From: Craterilacuibacter sp. RT1T
GTDB lineage: Bacteria > Pseudomonadota > Gammaproteobacteria > Burkholderiales > Chromobacteriaceae
DNA length: 64,000 nucleotides
Direction: 5' to 3'
Assembly: GCF_023502145.1 (NCBI RefSeq)
Contig: NZ_JAMFLI010000001.1
Location: 372,001 to 436,000 of the forward strand
The notes beneath the pieces are model-generated. The model did no database searches. It saw only the letters and a program-made list of their open reading frames with translations, and was not told the DNA's origin. Below, in pieces: positions 6,605 through 14,266 of this stretch (within the stretch, counting starts at the first letter, position 1; each line of letters opens with the position of its first letter). The position numbers were made by a program, and so were the translations under genes.

Positions 6605-6891
6605 GTGTGTGCAGTCGGCGTGGCGTGAAGCTGTACGCCCAGTGCGCGCAGCAGCTTGAGCATGGTGTCGTAGCGCGGCTTCGCGCCCGGCATCAGCGCC
6701 TTGTAAAGGCTTTCACGCCCCATGCCACTATCTTTTGCCAGCTGCGCCATGCCTCTTGCTCGGGCAATGTCGCGCACGGCTAGTAGCAGCATGTCAGGAT
6801 TGCCGTCTTCTAGTGCAGCGTTCAGGTATTCGGCAATGGCCTCTTCGCTGTCCAGATAGTTGGCAGCGTCGAATGGGACAATTTGTGTCAT
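6601..6891 (-). CDS. HigA-like addiction-module antidote
   Basis: A 96-aa protein with the C-terminal helix-turn-helix of the addiction-module antidote family: LLLAVRDIARARGMAQLAKD, SGMGRESLYKALMPGAKPRYDTMLKLL. The conserved LSREGxYKAL-type phrase is present as MGRESLYKAL. It lies two bases after the toxin gene (toxin first, as in hig systems) and its stop overlaps the start of the HicB-like gene. The protein would neutralise the toxin and repress the operon. Confidence 0.85.
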   Translation of the reverse strand: MTQIVPFDAANYLDSEEAIAEYLNAALEDGNPDMLLLAVRDIARARGMAQLAKDSGMGRESLYKALMPGAKPRYDTMLKLLRALGVQLHATPTAHT

Positions 6892-6893
6892 AG

Positions 6894-7193
6894 CTAGTCC
6901 TCCGGCAAGTTATCCAGCATGGTCTTGGCGTGGTGAATGTCACGCTGCTGGCTGGATTTGCTGCCACCACATAGCAGCAAATAAACCACGCTGCCGCGCC
7001 GTGTGTAGTAGACCCTGTAGCCGGCCCCAACGTGGACGCGCATTTCAGAGATGCCTTCGCCCACAGGCTCGCAATCGCCAAAATTACCCAGTGATGCAGC
7101 CCGGATGCGCTGGACAATCCTGGCCTTGGCGATTGGGTCGCGCAATCCGGCCAGCCAGCGGTCAAATTCGGCGGTGGCAACAAATGTGTTCAT
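6894..7193 (-). CDS. HigB/RelE-ParE-family toxin
   Basis: A 99-aa protein with the phage-derived HigB-type layout: TAEFDRWLAGLRDPIAKARI, then GVSEMRV-like GISEMRVHVGAGYRVYYT and LLLCGGSKSSQQRDI. Such toxins are ribosome-dependent mRNA interferases. I chose the ATG at 7191-7193. It is first in a three-gene operon with its antidote and a HicB-like gene. Sitting between the D operon and the lysogeny module, it would stabilise the prophage. Confidence 0.87.
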   Translation of the reverse strand: MNTFVATAEFDRWLAGLRDPIAKARIVQRIRAASLGNFGDCEPVGEGISEMRVHVGAGYRVYYTRRGSVVYLLLCGGSKSSQQRDIHHAKTMLDNLPED

Positions 7194-7232
7194 GCGCTCA
7201 TTGTATCCGATTAGATACAAATGACAAGCCCG

Positions 7233-8345
7233 TCAGCTGGCCATGTCTTCCAGCTTCATCTCCAGCGCCAGCCGGGTGATCAGCCCGTTATCGTCCAGCG
7301 TGTGGGTGACGCTGGCGATGATCCAGCTGCAAGCATCGATGGCCGGCTTGAAGCCCTGCACGGTCGCCGGTAGCTCCGGCATGATCTCCGGCCGCCCACG
7401 GGCGAGGGTGATCTCGAAGCTGGCCACGCCGCGCTGCAACTTTTCCCAGGCACTGCGCGCACCCTGCCATGCCGTGTTTTCGCTGGCATAGGTGTGGCGC
7501 AGCTGCTTGATGTTGTCGGCGCTGGCCTCGATGGCCTCGCGCTGGGTGACGGTCAGCTTTTTGGTCTTGAGCACTTTGCCGCGCTTGCCGACTTGGTTCT
7601 TGCGCTCGAATTGGGTGTTCTTGTCCACCAGCACTTCGCCGCGCTTGCCGTTATCGATGTCCTGCCAGTAGGCGCGCACGGCGGTGTAGTTGTCGCGGTC
7701 GGCAATGGAAAAGCGGTGGCTGTCGCCATCGCGGCGCAAGATCGCCACCGGCGGCATGGGCAGGCCGCTGGCGGTGGTGGCATCACCCGCCCTGATAAAC
7801 AGCAGACGGCCGGCCTTGACGGTGGCGATGGCATCCCATTCGCCGGCCAGCCGTGTCGCCAGCGCGATGTCGCTTTCGCCTTGCTGGTCCAGATGCGGCA
7901 CTTTGCGGTCGGAAAGCTCGGGCGGGATCACGGCGGTCAGCCCGTTGGCTTCGGCCAGCGTGCGAATGATCTCGCCCAAGGTCTTGCCGTGAAAGCTGCG
8001 CTCTTTGCGCTGGGCAATGCCGGCACGCAGGTCGGCAGAGCGGGCGCGCAGGGTGATCTTGTCTGGCGCTCCGCTGTGCTCGATCTCGTCTACGGTGTAA
8101 TCGCCCTTGTCTACCATCAGCCCGCCTTTCCAGCCCAGCGCCAGCTTGATCTTGGCGCCACGGGTGGGCAGGTCCAGCTTGCCGTCTGCGTCGTCCAGCT
8201 CGATATCCAGCTGGTCGGCCTCGAAGCCGCGCGCGTCGGTCAGGCTGAGCGAGATCAGGCGCGGGGTGATGTTGGCGCTGATGTCACGGCCTGACAGGCT
8301 CAGGCTGAAGGCGGGGCTATCGGTGCGGGTCAAGTCGATATTCAT
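7233..8345 (-). CDS. D: Phage late control / baseplate hub protein gpD
   Basis: A 370-aa protein of the P2 gpD family (T4 gp27-like half of the tail spike hub). Features are the opening DSPAFSLSLSGRDISANITPRLISLSLTD, the D...LDIELDDADGKLDLP segment, the GKTLGEIIRTLAEANGLTAVI phrase and a C-terminal AxxWxIxxVxHTLDxxGxxTRLxLE motif. It is the last gene of the leftward FI-FII-E-T-U-D operon and overlaps U by four bases (ATGA). Length is normal for the family. Confidence 0.93.
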   Translation of the reverse strand: MNIDLTRTDSPAFSLSLSGRDISANITPRLISLSLTDARGFEADQLDIELDDADGKLDLPTRGAKIKLALGWKGGLMVDKGDYTVDEIEHSGAPDKITLRARSADLRAGIAQRKERSFHGKTLGEIIRTLAEANGLTAVIPPELSDRKVPHLDQQGESDIALATRLAGEWDAIATVKAGRLLFIRAGDATTASGLPMPPVAILRRDGDSHRFSIADRDNYTAVRAYWQDIDNGKRGEVLVDKNTQFERKNQVGKRGKVLKTKKLTVTQREAIEASADNIKQLRHTYASENTAWQGARSAWEKLQRGVASFEITLARGRPEIMPELPATVQGFKPAIDACSWIIASVTHTLDDNGLITRLALEMKLEDMAS

Positions 8346-8809
8346 GGCAGCCAGCCTTGCAGGCCCGGCACCATGGCGGATAGCTGGCCGGTGATCTGGC
8401 CCAGCATGTCGGATAGCGAGTCGCCATCCACCCGCCTCAGGCTGAGGGTGAACTCGATGCGCCGCGCCTTGCCGTCGCTATGAAACAGGGTGCGGCCGGC
8501 CTCCAGCGATTCGATCATGTAAAAACCCCAGATCTCGCCGCCGCCATCGATCAGCGGCCATGCGCGCCCCTGATCGGCCATCAGCCGCACCATGGACAGG
8601 GCGGTGTCGCCGCCGGTCAGCTCGGGCACCAGCACGCCGGACAGGGTGACGGTTTCATCGTCCGGCCCCAAAAACTGCACGCTCTTGCGCTGACCCACGC
8701 GGCTATTGCCCGGCAAGCGCCAGCCGGCGCGGTGTTGCAGCTGCTGATAGGGCAGGGTGTCCATCGCGAACACAAACATGCCCAGCGTCATCATCGGTAA
8801 GCCTTGCAT
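8342..8809 (-). CDS. U: Phage tail protein gpU
   Basis: A 155-aa P2 gpU-family protein (MTLGMFVFAMDTLPYQQLQH, WRLPGNSRVG, GGGEIWGFYMIESLEAGRTLF, KARRIEFTLSLRRVD). gpU acts in tail assembly at the tail end. It follows the tape-measure gene by two bases and overlaps D. An alternative start is the internal MMTLG Met; the first Met gives normal spacing to T. Confidence 0.93.
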   Translation of the reverse strand: MQGLPMMTLGMFVFAMDTLPYQQLQHRAGWRLPGNSRVGQRKSVQFLGPDDETVTLSGVLVPELTGGDTALSMVRLMADQGRAWPLIDGGGEIWGFYMIESLEAGRTLFHSDGKARRIEFTLSLRRVDGDSLSDMLGQITGQLSAMVPGLQGWLP

Positions 8810-8811
8810 GG

Positions 8812-11343
8812 TTAATCCCTGTCGGTGAGGCGTGAGCGGCCGCGCGCGGCCTGCTGGCGCTTGGCCTTGTCGATCTCTTGCGCCACCAGCCGCGCCAGTG
8901 CGCGCTCGTCCATGCCGGGCGCGGCGTTGATCGTGATATTGATGGGGCTGGCGGCGGCACTCTGGCTAACCGCTGCGCCGGGCCGGCTTAGTGGCGGCCG
9001 ACTGTCTAGCGGCAGCGTGCCGGCCATGGCGATGCCCGCGCCCAGCGTGAGGCCTGCGCCGGCGGCGGTGAGCTTTTTGGCGGTGGCCATTACCGCCTGC
9101 AAGGGGCTGGCCTGCCCGTCGTTCAGCCCCTGCGCCAAGCCCTGCATGGTGTAGCCGCCTATCCTGGCAAACACCCGAGAAGGGGAGTGCACTTCCAGCC
9201 GTTTGCGTAGCCATTCCGGCAGTACGTCACCAACGCCCCGCACTGCACTCATCACCCATTTGAGCCCGCTTTGAATGCCTTTCACCAGCCCTTGCATGAG
9301 CTGCTGGCCAATGGTGTTAAGCCTTGATGGCATTGCAGTGAGCCATGCCAGTGCCGTGTTGGTGCTGGCCAGTACGCCCTGCCATAGCCCGGCAAAAAAC
9401 GCCTTGATCGGCCCCCAGTATTTCCAGATCGCCAGCGCTGACACGGCAATAGCCGTCACCGCCAAGCCGATCGGGTTCATCAGTAGTGCCCTGGAGATAA
9501 ACAGGATGGCGTTACCCACCGCCGGCAGGGCGGCGCGCGCCAGCGTCCATAGCGGCGTCGCCAGTGCGAAGGCCTTGATGCCCAGCACGCTCATGCTGAG
9601 CTTGGCCAGCGCCAGCGGCCCCAGTATGGCGGCCAGCGCGACGGCGAGGCCGCCGGTGGCGATCAGGGCGATACTGATAAAGGCGGCCACCTTCATGATG
9701 GTATTGGCCAGTGCGGGGTTTTGCTTGGCCCAGTTGCTGGCGGTGGCGGCGGCTTCGCCCATCCATTCCGTGACCGCCTTCAGTTCTGGTCCGATGGCTT
9801 CGCCCATCTTGACCAGAAAGTTGGTAAAGGTGCCGCTGGCGGCATCCCACAGGTTTTTGAGCGTGCCAAGCTGCTGGCCTACGCGGTCTTGCAGGCTGGC
9901 TTGCGCTTCCATCTTGGCCTGCATTTCGGTGTATCCGGCCTTGCCTTTCTCGATCATCAGGGTGAGCACTTGCAGGGTTTCTGCATCGTCCCCAAACATC
10001 TCTTTCAGCACCGATCCACGGTCTTGGGTGCTGAGTTTTTTGAGCTGCGCCAGCTGGGCGTACATTTTGTCCAGCCCGCCAAACTCGCCCTTGCCATCGG
10101 TGAAGTCCAGCGAAAAGCCCGCGCCCATGTCTTTTAGCTCGGCGTTGGCTTTGTCGGCCTTGTCTTTGCTCATGCCCAGCTGAAACACCTTGCGATAGGC
10201 GTTGCCCGCCGACCCGCCATCGGTCATGCCGGCCTGATTGGCCAGCGCCAGTAAGGGTGCCAGCTCTTTAGCGCCCTGCAGGCCCTTCTTGCCGATGGTG
10301 TCCATACCGGCACCCAGCTTGCTGAAGCCTTGCAGCATCCACTCTGGGTCTACGCCGGTGTAGTAGGTTTTCTGGATGACATCCATCAAGGACATCATGT
10401 CTTTTTCGGTGGTGCGGGTGGCGTCTTGCAGCTGTGCCGAAAACTTGGCCGCGTCCTCATACGGCATTTTCATCTGCACGCCGATATAGGCAGTGGCCTC
10501 GCCCAGCCCGTTCAGGATGGACGCTGCGCTCATGCCCTGGCGTAGCAGCATGGCCATCATGCCTTGCAGCTCGGCGGTGGTGCCCGGCAGGCGGTTGCCC
10601 AGCTGCTCGGCCAGTGCGTTGATCTTTTCAAACTCGGGCGGCACGCTGCCGCCTTTGCGCATCATCGCCACGCGTAAGTTGGTGGCGGCGTCTTCGGCTT
10701 TGGCGTATTCGCGCACCGACATGGCGATGGGTGCGCCGGCCGCCGCGCCGGCCGCCATCATGCCGGCCCCTGCGCCGGCCAGCTTATCGCGGGTGGCGAG
10801 GGCTTTGTCGTAGTTCGCGCGGGCGGCGGCCTGCTTGCGCATTTGCTCGCCATGGGCGCGTAGCCGTTGCTCTTGCCTCTCCAGTGCGGCGCTGGCCTCT
10901 GTGACCCGCTGGCGCAGTTCGCGTTGGTGCTGGGCCAGATTGCGGGTTGGTGTGCCGGCTGCTGCCAGCTCTGCGCGCAGTCGCTGCTGTTTCTGAGTGA
11001 GGGTCTGGCTACGCTCGCCCAGCCGCTTGGCTTCTGCCGTGGCTGCGGCCAGCTCTCTTGCCATGACCTTGGTCGGGTTTTCCGTGGCGGCAAACGTGCG
11101 GGCCAGTGCTTGCGCCTTGTCCTTCGCTTGCGCTAGCTGGTTGGCGGCGATGGCTGCGTCGCGGCTGACTTGCCGGAAGGCGTCCATCCTGGCGCTTGCC
11201 TGCTCCATGCCCTTGATCTGGTCGCGCGCGCCCTTTACTGCCTGCGCCAAGCCTTTGCTGCCCTGCATGGCCGACTTGAGCGGGCCGGTGATCTTGTCTA
11301 CCGCCTGCAGGATCACTTCCAGCTTGAGATTGCGCCCGCTCAT
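8812..11343 (-). CDS. T: Tail tape-measure protein gpT
   Basis: An 843-aa protein. The start at 11343 (MSGRNLKLEVILQAVDKITG) overlaps the stop of the GpE gene (ATGA). The N-terminal 190 residues are coiled coil (repeated QLAQ/LAQHQRELRQRV). A TP901-type tape-measure core follows (about 215-540, AMMLRQGMSAASILNGLGEA, AGMTDGGSAGNAYRK). Hydrophobic stretches at about 565-660 (IMKVAAFISIALIATGGLAV, MNPIGLAVTAIAVSALAIWK) are typical of proteins released into the host envelope during DNA injection. It sets tail length and templates tube assembly. Confidence 0.93.
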   Translation of the reverse strand: MSGRNLKLEVILQAVDKITGPLKSAMQGSKGLAQAVKGARDQIKGMEQASARMDAFRQVSRDAAIAANQLAQAKDKAQALARTFAATENPTKVMARELAAATAEAKRLGERSQTLTQKQQRLRAELAAAGTPTRNLAQHQRELRQRVTEASAALERQEQRLRAHGEQMRKQAAARANYDKALATRDKLAGAGAGMMAAGAAAGAPIAMSVREYAKAEDAATNLRVAMMRKGGSVPPEFEKINALAEQLGNRLPGTTAELQGMMAMLLRQGMSAASILNGLGEATAYIGVQMKMPYEDAAKFSAQLQDATRTTEKDMMSLMDVIQKTYYTGVDPEWMLQGFSKLGAGMDTIGKKGLQGAKELAPLLALANQAGMTDGGSAGNAYRKVFQLGMSKDKADKANAELKDMGAGFSLDFTDGKGEFGGLDKMYAQLAQLKKLSTQDRGSVLKEMFGDDAETLQVLTLMIEKGKAGYTEMQAKMEAQASLQDRVGQQLGTLKNLWDAASGTFTNFLVKMGEAIGPELKAVTEWMGEAAATASNWAKQNPALANTIMKVAAFISIALIATGGLAVALAAILGPLALAKLSMSVLGIKAFALATPLWTLARAALPAVGNAILFISRALLMNPIGLAVTAIAVSALAIWKYWGPIKAFFAGLWQGVLASTNTALAWLTAMPSRLNTIGQQLMQGLVKGIQSGLKWVMSAVRGVGDVLPEWLRKRLEVHSPSRVFARIGGYTMQGLAQGLNDGQASPLQAVMATAKKLTAAGAGLTLGAGIAMAGTLPLDSRPPLSRPGAAVSQSAAASPINITINAAPGMDERALARLVAQEIDKAKRQQAARGRSRLTDRD

Positions 11344-11456
11344 TCGTCTGCTCCGTTTCTTAGCCTGGCGCGCTCGCGCCATTGCATTAGCTCTACCAGC
11401 GTCATGCCGTCCATTTCTCGCGGCGGCCAGTGAAACACCACCGCGATATCCGCCAT
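11340..11456 (-). CDS. E': GpE-family tail assembly protein (E' frame)
   Basis: A 38-aa frame, MADIAVVFHWPPREMDGMTL and onward, which is the well-known GpE family sequence. In P2 this frame is expressed as a -1 frameshift extension of gpE, acting as a tail assembly chaperone on the tape measure. Here the E frame and this frame are joined by a T TTT TTG heptamer (11507-11513), so the same product, E+E' (11340-11752), is predicted. Its own ATG lies at 11454-11456, so independent initiation is possible. Confidence 0.88.
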   Translation of the reverse strand: MADIAVVFHWPPREMDGMTLVELMQWRERARLRNGADE

Positions 11457-11467
11457 TGCGTCGTCAA

Positions 11468-11752
11468 TTACGCGAGGGATGCATCCGGCTTGCTGGCATT
11501 CGGCAACAAAAAACCGGACACCACGATGCCGGCCTGCATCAGGTCTGCAATATCCATGCGCCCGACTTCATGCTCGGTGAGGACAGGGGTGGTAATGCGT
11601 GGCAAGACTTTGGCCAGTGCGTCGACATCCATCTGGATCAGACCCGTCAGCGCGATGCCGCGCAGCTCGCCGGCCAGCGGTTTGCGCAGGCTCAGTTCGG
11701 TGATTTCGGTGTCGCCGCGTTTGATTGGGGTGTCGAGTGTCATTTTGTTCAT
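11468..11752 (-). CDS. E: Phage tail assembly protein gpE
   Basis: A 94-aa gpE/tail-assembly-chaperone protein (TPIKRGDTEITELSLRKPLAGELRG, LPRITTPVLTEHEVGRMDIAD, VSGFLLPNASKPDA). It lies between the tube gene FII and the tape measure, where tailed phages encode a pair of frameshift-related chaperones. I use the ATG at 11750-11752. The slippery heptamer falls in the codons for Gly-Phe-Leu near the C-terminus. Termination in this frame gives gpE; a -1 shift gives E+E'. Confidence 0.88.
   Translation of the reverse strand: MNKMTLDTPIKRGDTEITELSLRKPLAGELRGIALTGLIQMDVDALAKVLPRITTPVLTEHEVGRMDIADLMQAGIVVSGFLLPNASKPDASLA
11507..11513 (-). promoter_or_regulatory. Programmed -1 frameshift site T TTT TTG
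   Basis: On the coding strand GGT TTT TTG within gpE codons matches the X XXY YYZ-type heptamer used in the E/E' genes of P2. After the shift the frame reads on without a stop through 11456 into the GpE sequence and ends at 11340. Frame continuity and the heptamer are seen directly; use in vivo is inferred from P2. Confidence 0.8.
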
Positions 11753-11809
11753 GGGGTGCTTTCTGTGTGACAAAGGCCGGCGCGCGCCGGCCGTTTGGGC
11801 ATGGGGTGG

Positions 11810-12319
11810 TTACAGGCCGATGGCCTTGCGATGCTCTGCCAGACGGTCTTCGCCGCCGACTTTTTCGACCATGTTGACGAGGTCAATCTCGATCAGGTCT
11901 TCGCCGTTGATGCTGAGCTTGTAATAGCTGAGCGCAGACTTGACCTTGAATTCGGTATCGTCGCCGGCCTTGGCGCTGCCGGGGTCGATCTCTTCATGCC
12001 GGCCACGGCAGACGATTTCGACGGCATCTACGGCATCGGTGTCGTCGCGCTGGTAGGCACCGGCAAAACGCAGCATGACGCCATCGACCTTGGCAATGCC
12101 GAAGTCGCGGTAGATCTCGGCCATGATGCCGCCGTAGCTGTGCTCCAGCTCCATGGCTTCCATGCCCATGTCGACCTTGACCTCACCGGTCATGCCGGCG
12201 CCGCGCCAGCCTTCCATCTTGCGGGCGATCTTGGGCAGGGTGACTTCGCCGGCCTGGCCGATGAAGTTTTCACCGTTGTAAAACACGTTGAAGTGTTTGA
12301 GTTTGCGGGGCAGGGCCAT
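11810..12319 (-). CDS. FII: Major tail tube protein gpFII
   Basis: A 169-aa P2 gpFII-family protein starting MALPRKLKHFNVFYNGENFI, with VTLPKIARKMEGWRGAGMTG and a central LEHSYGGIMAEIYRDFG, all diagnostic of the family. It polymerises into the inner tail tube. A strong AAGGAA ribosome-binding site precedes the ATG at 12319, in keeping with high expression. It follows the sheath gene by 17 bases. Confidence 0.95.
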   Translation of the reverse strand: MALPRKLKHFNVFYNGENFIGQAGEVTLPKIARKMEGWRGAGMTGEVKVDMGMEAMELEHSYGGIMAEIYRDFGIAKVDGVMLRFAGAYQRDDTDAVDAVEIVCRGRHEEIDPGSAKAGDDTEFKVKSALSYYKLSINGEDLIEIDLVNMVEKVGGEDRLAEHRKAIGL

Positions 12320-12336
12320 TCTGTTTTCCTTTTGGG

Positions 12337-13512
12337 TTAGCCGTTGATGCGCGCGGCGAAGTCAACCAGATAGCGGTCGGTGATGCGCTGCTGCAGCATC
12401 AGGTTTTCCAGCGGCGGCACCGGGGTGTAGTCGTAGTCGATATACAGCTTGCCGCTCTTGAGCACTTCTTTGCTGTTGGCTTCTTCGTTAAACCAGCAGT
12501 CAAAGCCCAGCAGGTAGCCTTGCGCCACCAGCTCGCGCCCCTTGGCCTTGATGCCTTCTACGATGTCCTTCACCAGGCTTGGGTGCATCGGCTTGTCGAT
12601 GGCCCACATGTGCGCATCGGCCATGGTGTCGGCCAGCACTTGCGCGGTGCGGGTGTAGTTTTCGAAGGCAAACAGCGGATCATCCGAGCAAGTACGCGAG
12701 CCCCAGAAGCGATAGCCGCTAGACTGAATCAGGGCGGTGACGTCTTTTTCGTTGAGGTAGCCGACGTCGGTGGCGGGGTCCTGCAGATCCCACGTCAGAT
12801 CGATGCTGATGCCGGTGACGCCATTGACGCCGACGTTGGACAGGGTCTTGTGCCAGCCGGTTTCTTCATCGATCTTGGCACGCAGGCCGCAGGCAAAGGC
12901 GGTGGCTGGCGCTTCGACGGACTTGTTTTCTGTCGTGGACCAGCACACCCAGTTCGGGAAGATCACCATCGCTTCGCGCGCGGCCAGCGTGTCGCGATAG
13001 GCGGCGGCATCTTCTTTGGTGCTGCAGTCATGCGCAGACAGATAGGCAAAGGCGCGCAGCTTTTGCGCGATGCTGACCAGGGCAGTGGCGACGGCGGCAT
13101 TGTCCAGCCCCGGCACAGCCAGAATGCGCGGCTTGACCTTGAGGGTGTTGTTGGCGGCCAGCAGGGCTTTCATGCCGGTAAATTTGCCGTCTACGCTGGT
13201 GCCGCCAATGATGTTGCTGGTTGTTTCAGCTTCGTCAGCGCCATCGGCCACGCGCACCACGACCACCATGGGCTTGGCTTGTGCGGCGATGGCTTCTAGT
13301 GTGGGCTTGAGCGTGCCCTTGGTGCCGGCCTTGCCGATGGCCTCTTGCACGTTGCCCGCCAGCAATACCGGCGTATCCAGCGGGAAGGCCACGGCATCCG
13401 CGTCGCTGGCGGTGCACACGATGCCGATGATGGCGGTGGCGATGGTACGGATAGGGCGGGTGCCTTCGTTGATCTCTACGACGCGCACGCCGTGGTGATA
13501 ATCTTGCGCCAT
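12337..13512 (-). CDS. FI: Contractile tail sheath protein gpFI
   Basis: A 391-aa sheath protein. The start MAQDYHHGVRVVEINEGTRP at 13510-13512 has CGGAG upstream and matches the canonical gpFI start; the frame is open farther 5' but without family character. Conserved parts include YLSAHDCSTKEDAAAYRDTL, GWHKTLSNVGVNGVTGIS, YRFWGSRTCSDDPLFAFENY and a C-terminal DYTPVPPLENLMLQQRITDRY. It is first in the leftward FI-D operon, so a late promoter should lie just right of 13512, within or before the rightward LuxR-type gene. Confidence 0.95.
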   Translation of the reverse strand: MAQDYHHGVRVVEINEGTRPIRTIATAIIGIVCTASDADAVAFPLDTPVLLAGNVQEAIGKAGTKGTLKPTLEAIAAQAKPMVVVVRVADGADEAETTSNIIGGTSVDGKFTGMKALLAANNTLKVKPRILAVPGLDNAAVATALVSIAQKLRAFAYLSAHDCSTKEDAAAYRDTLAAREAMVIFPNWVCWSTTENKSVEAPATAFACGLRAKIDEETGWHKTLSNVGVNGVTGISIDLTWDLQDPATDVGYLNEKDVTALIQSSGYRFWGSRTCSDDPLFAFENYTRTAQVLADTMADAHMWAIDKPMHPSLVKDIVEGIKAKGRELVAQGYLLGFDCWFNEEANSKEVLKSGKLYIDYDYTPVPPLENLMLQQRITDRYLVDFAARING

Positions 13513-13616
13513 GCTTTCATTCTCCGGAGTTGAGCATACCGCTAGATTTTGCCCGCCCAAGCGCCCCTGCGCGCTGGGCGCTTGTTGTAACTGACCCGAT
13601 CACACCTTGGAATTGT

Positions 13617-14003
13617 ATGAATGCTCACCTGGCGCGCTTGGCGCGCGATGTTGCGGTAGCGGCGGTGGATGGCGATATGCTGCCTGTGATTGACGCGGTA
13701 TCTGCGCGCAGCCTAGCGCTGTCTGTCAAATCGGCCTCCGTCCGCCCGGCGCTGGCCGGCTTGCTGCGCCAGTCTGCGATAGAGGGTGCTGGCCGCCATG
13801 ATCGGCGCGCCACAGCCCGCCTGATGCTGACCGCGCGCGAACGTGATGTGGCCGATTTGCTTGAGCTTGGGCTATCGAATGGCGCGATGGCTGCGCGTCT
13901 TGGCGTGAGCGAGCGCACGATACGCGCGCACCTTGAGGCGATGAATCAAAAGCTGTTTACGCGCAGCCGCACGGAATTGCTTGCACGCTTATTGGGTGTT
14001 TAG
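13617..14003 (+). CDS. LuxR-type helix-turn-helix regulator
   Basis: A 128-aa protein. The C-terminal 65 residues are a LuxR/FixJ-type DNA-binding domain: LTARERDVADLLELGLSNGAMAARLGVSERTIRAHLEAMNQKL. The N-terminal 60 residues are Ala-rich with no receiver or autoinducer domain. I chose the ATG at 13617; an upstream ATG at 13530 would overlap the 5' part of the sheath operon. It is one of two rightward genes between the sheath operon and the DGR, opposite in sense to both, so it may be a conversion gene or a regulator of the DGR/tail operon (inference). Confidence 0.75.
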   Translation: MNAHLARLARDVAVAAVDGDMLPVIDAVSARSLALSVKSASVRPALAGLLRQSAIEGAGRHDRRATARLMLTARERDVADLLELGLSNGAMAARLGVSERTIRAHLEAMNQKLFTRSRTELLARLLGV

Positions 14004-14071
14004 CATCGGCGCATACGCCGATGTGTTTGATAGTGCATGAACTCATAGTGCATGCTTTTTGAGGTCGCACC

Positions 14072-14266
14072 ATGCAATCAACATCCCGTCAGGCCGCCAT
14101 GCAGATTAATCCTCTTATCGGCTCCAGTTGCGATGATACGCTGGCTGGCCTGTACGAACTGCTCACCCATGCTGCGTCCCGCCCTGATATCGATGCCTCT
14201 ACTGCGCTGATACTTAACTGCGCAGCAAGTGCGGCGGGGTTTGAGGCGGCATTGCTTCTCGTTTAA
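14072..14266 (+). CDS. Hypothetical small protein next to the DGR, 64 aa
   Basis: Starts MQSTSRQAAMQINPLIGSSC after GAGGTCG. The product is helical and Ala-rich (DTLAGLYELLTHAASRP, ALILNCAASAAGFEAALLLV). Its last 53 bases overlap the 3' end of the convergent reverse transcriptase gene. It follows the LuxR-type gene by 68 bases and may be co-transcribed. A shorter start at the second Met (14099) is possible. Function unknown. Confidence 0.5.
   Translation: MQSTSRQAAMQINPLIGSSCDDTLAGLYELLTHAASRPDIDASTALILNCAASAAGFEAALLLV

Noticed and set aside
12520..13299. Long rightward frame opposite the tail sheath gene
   Set aside because: Antisense shadow of the well-identified gpFI; the His/Gly-rich composition is not protein-like.
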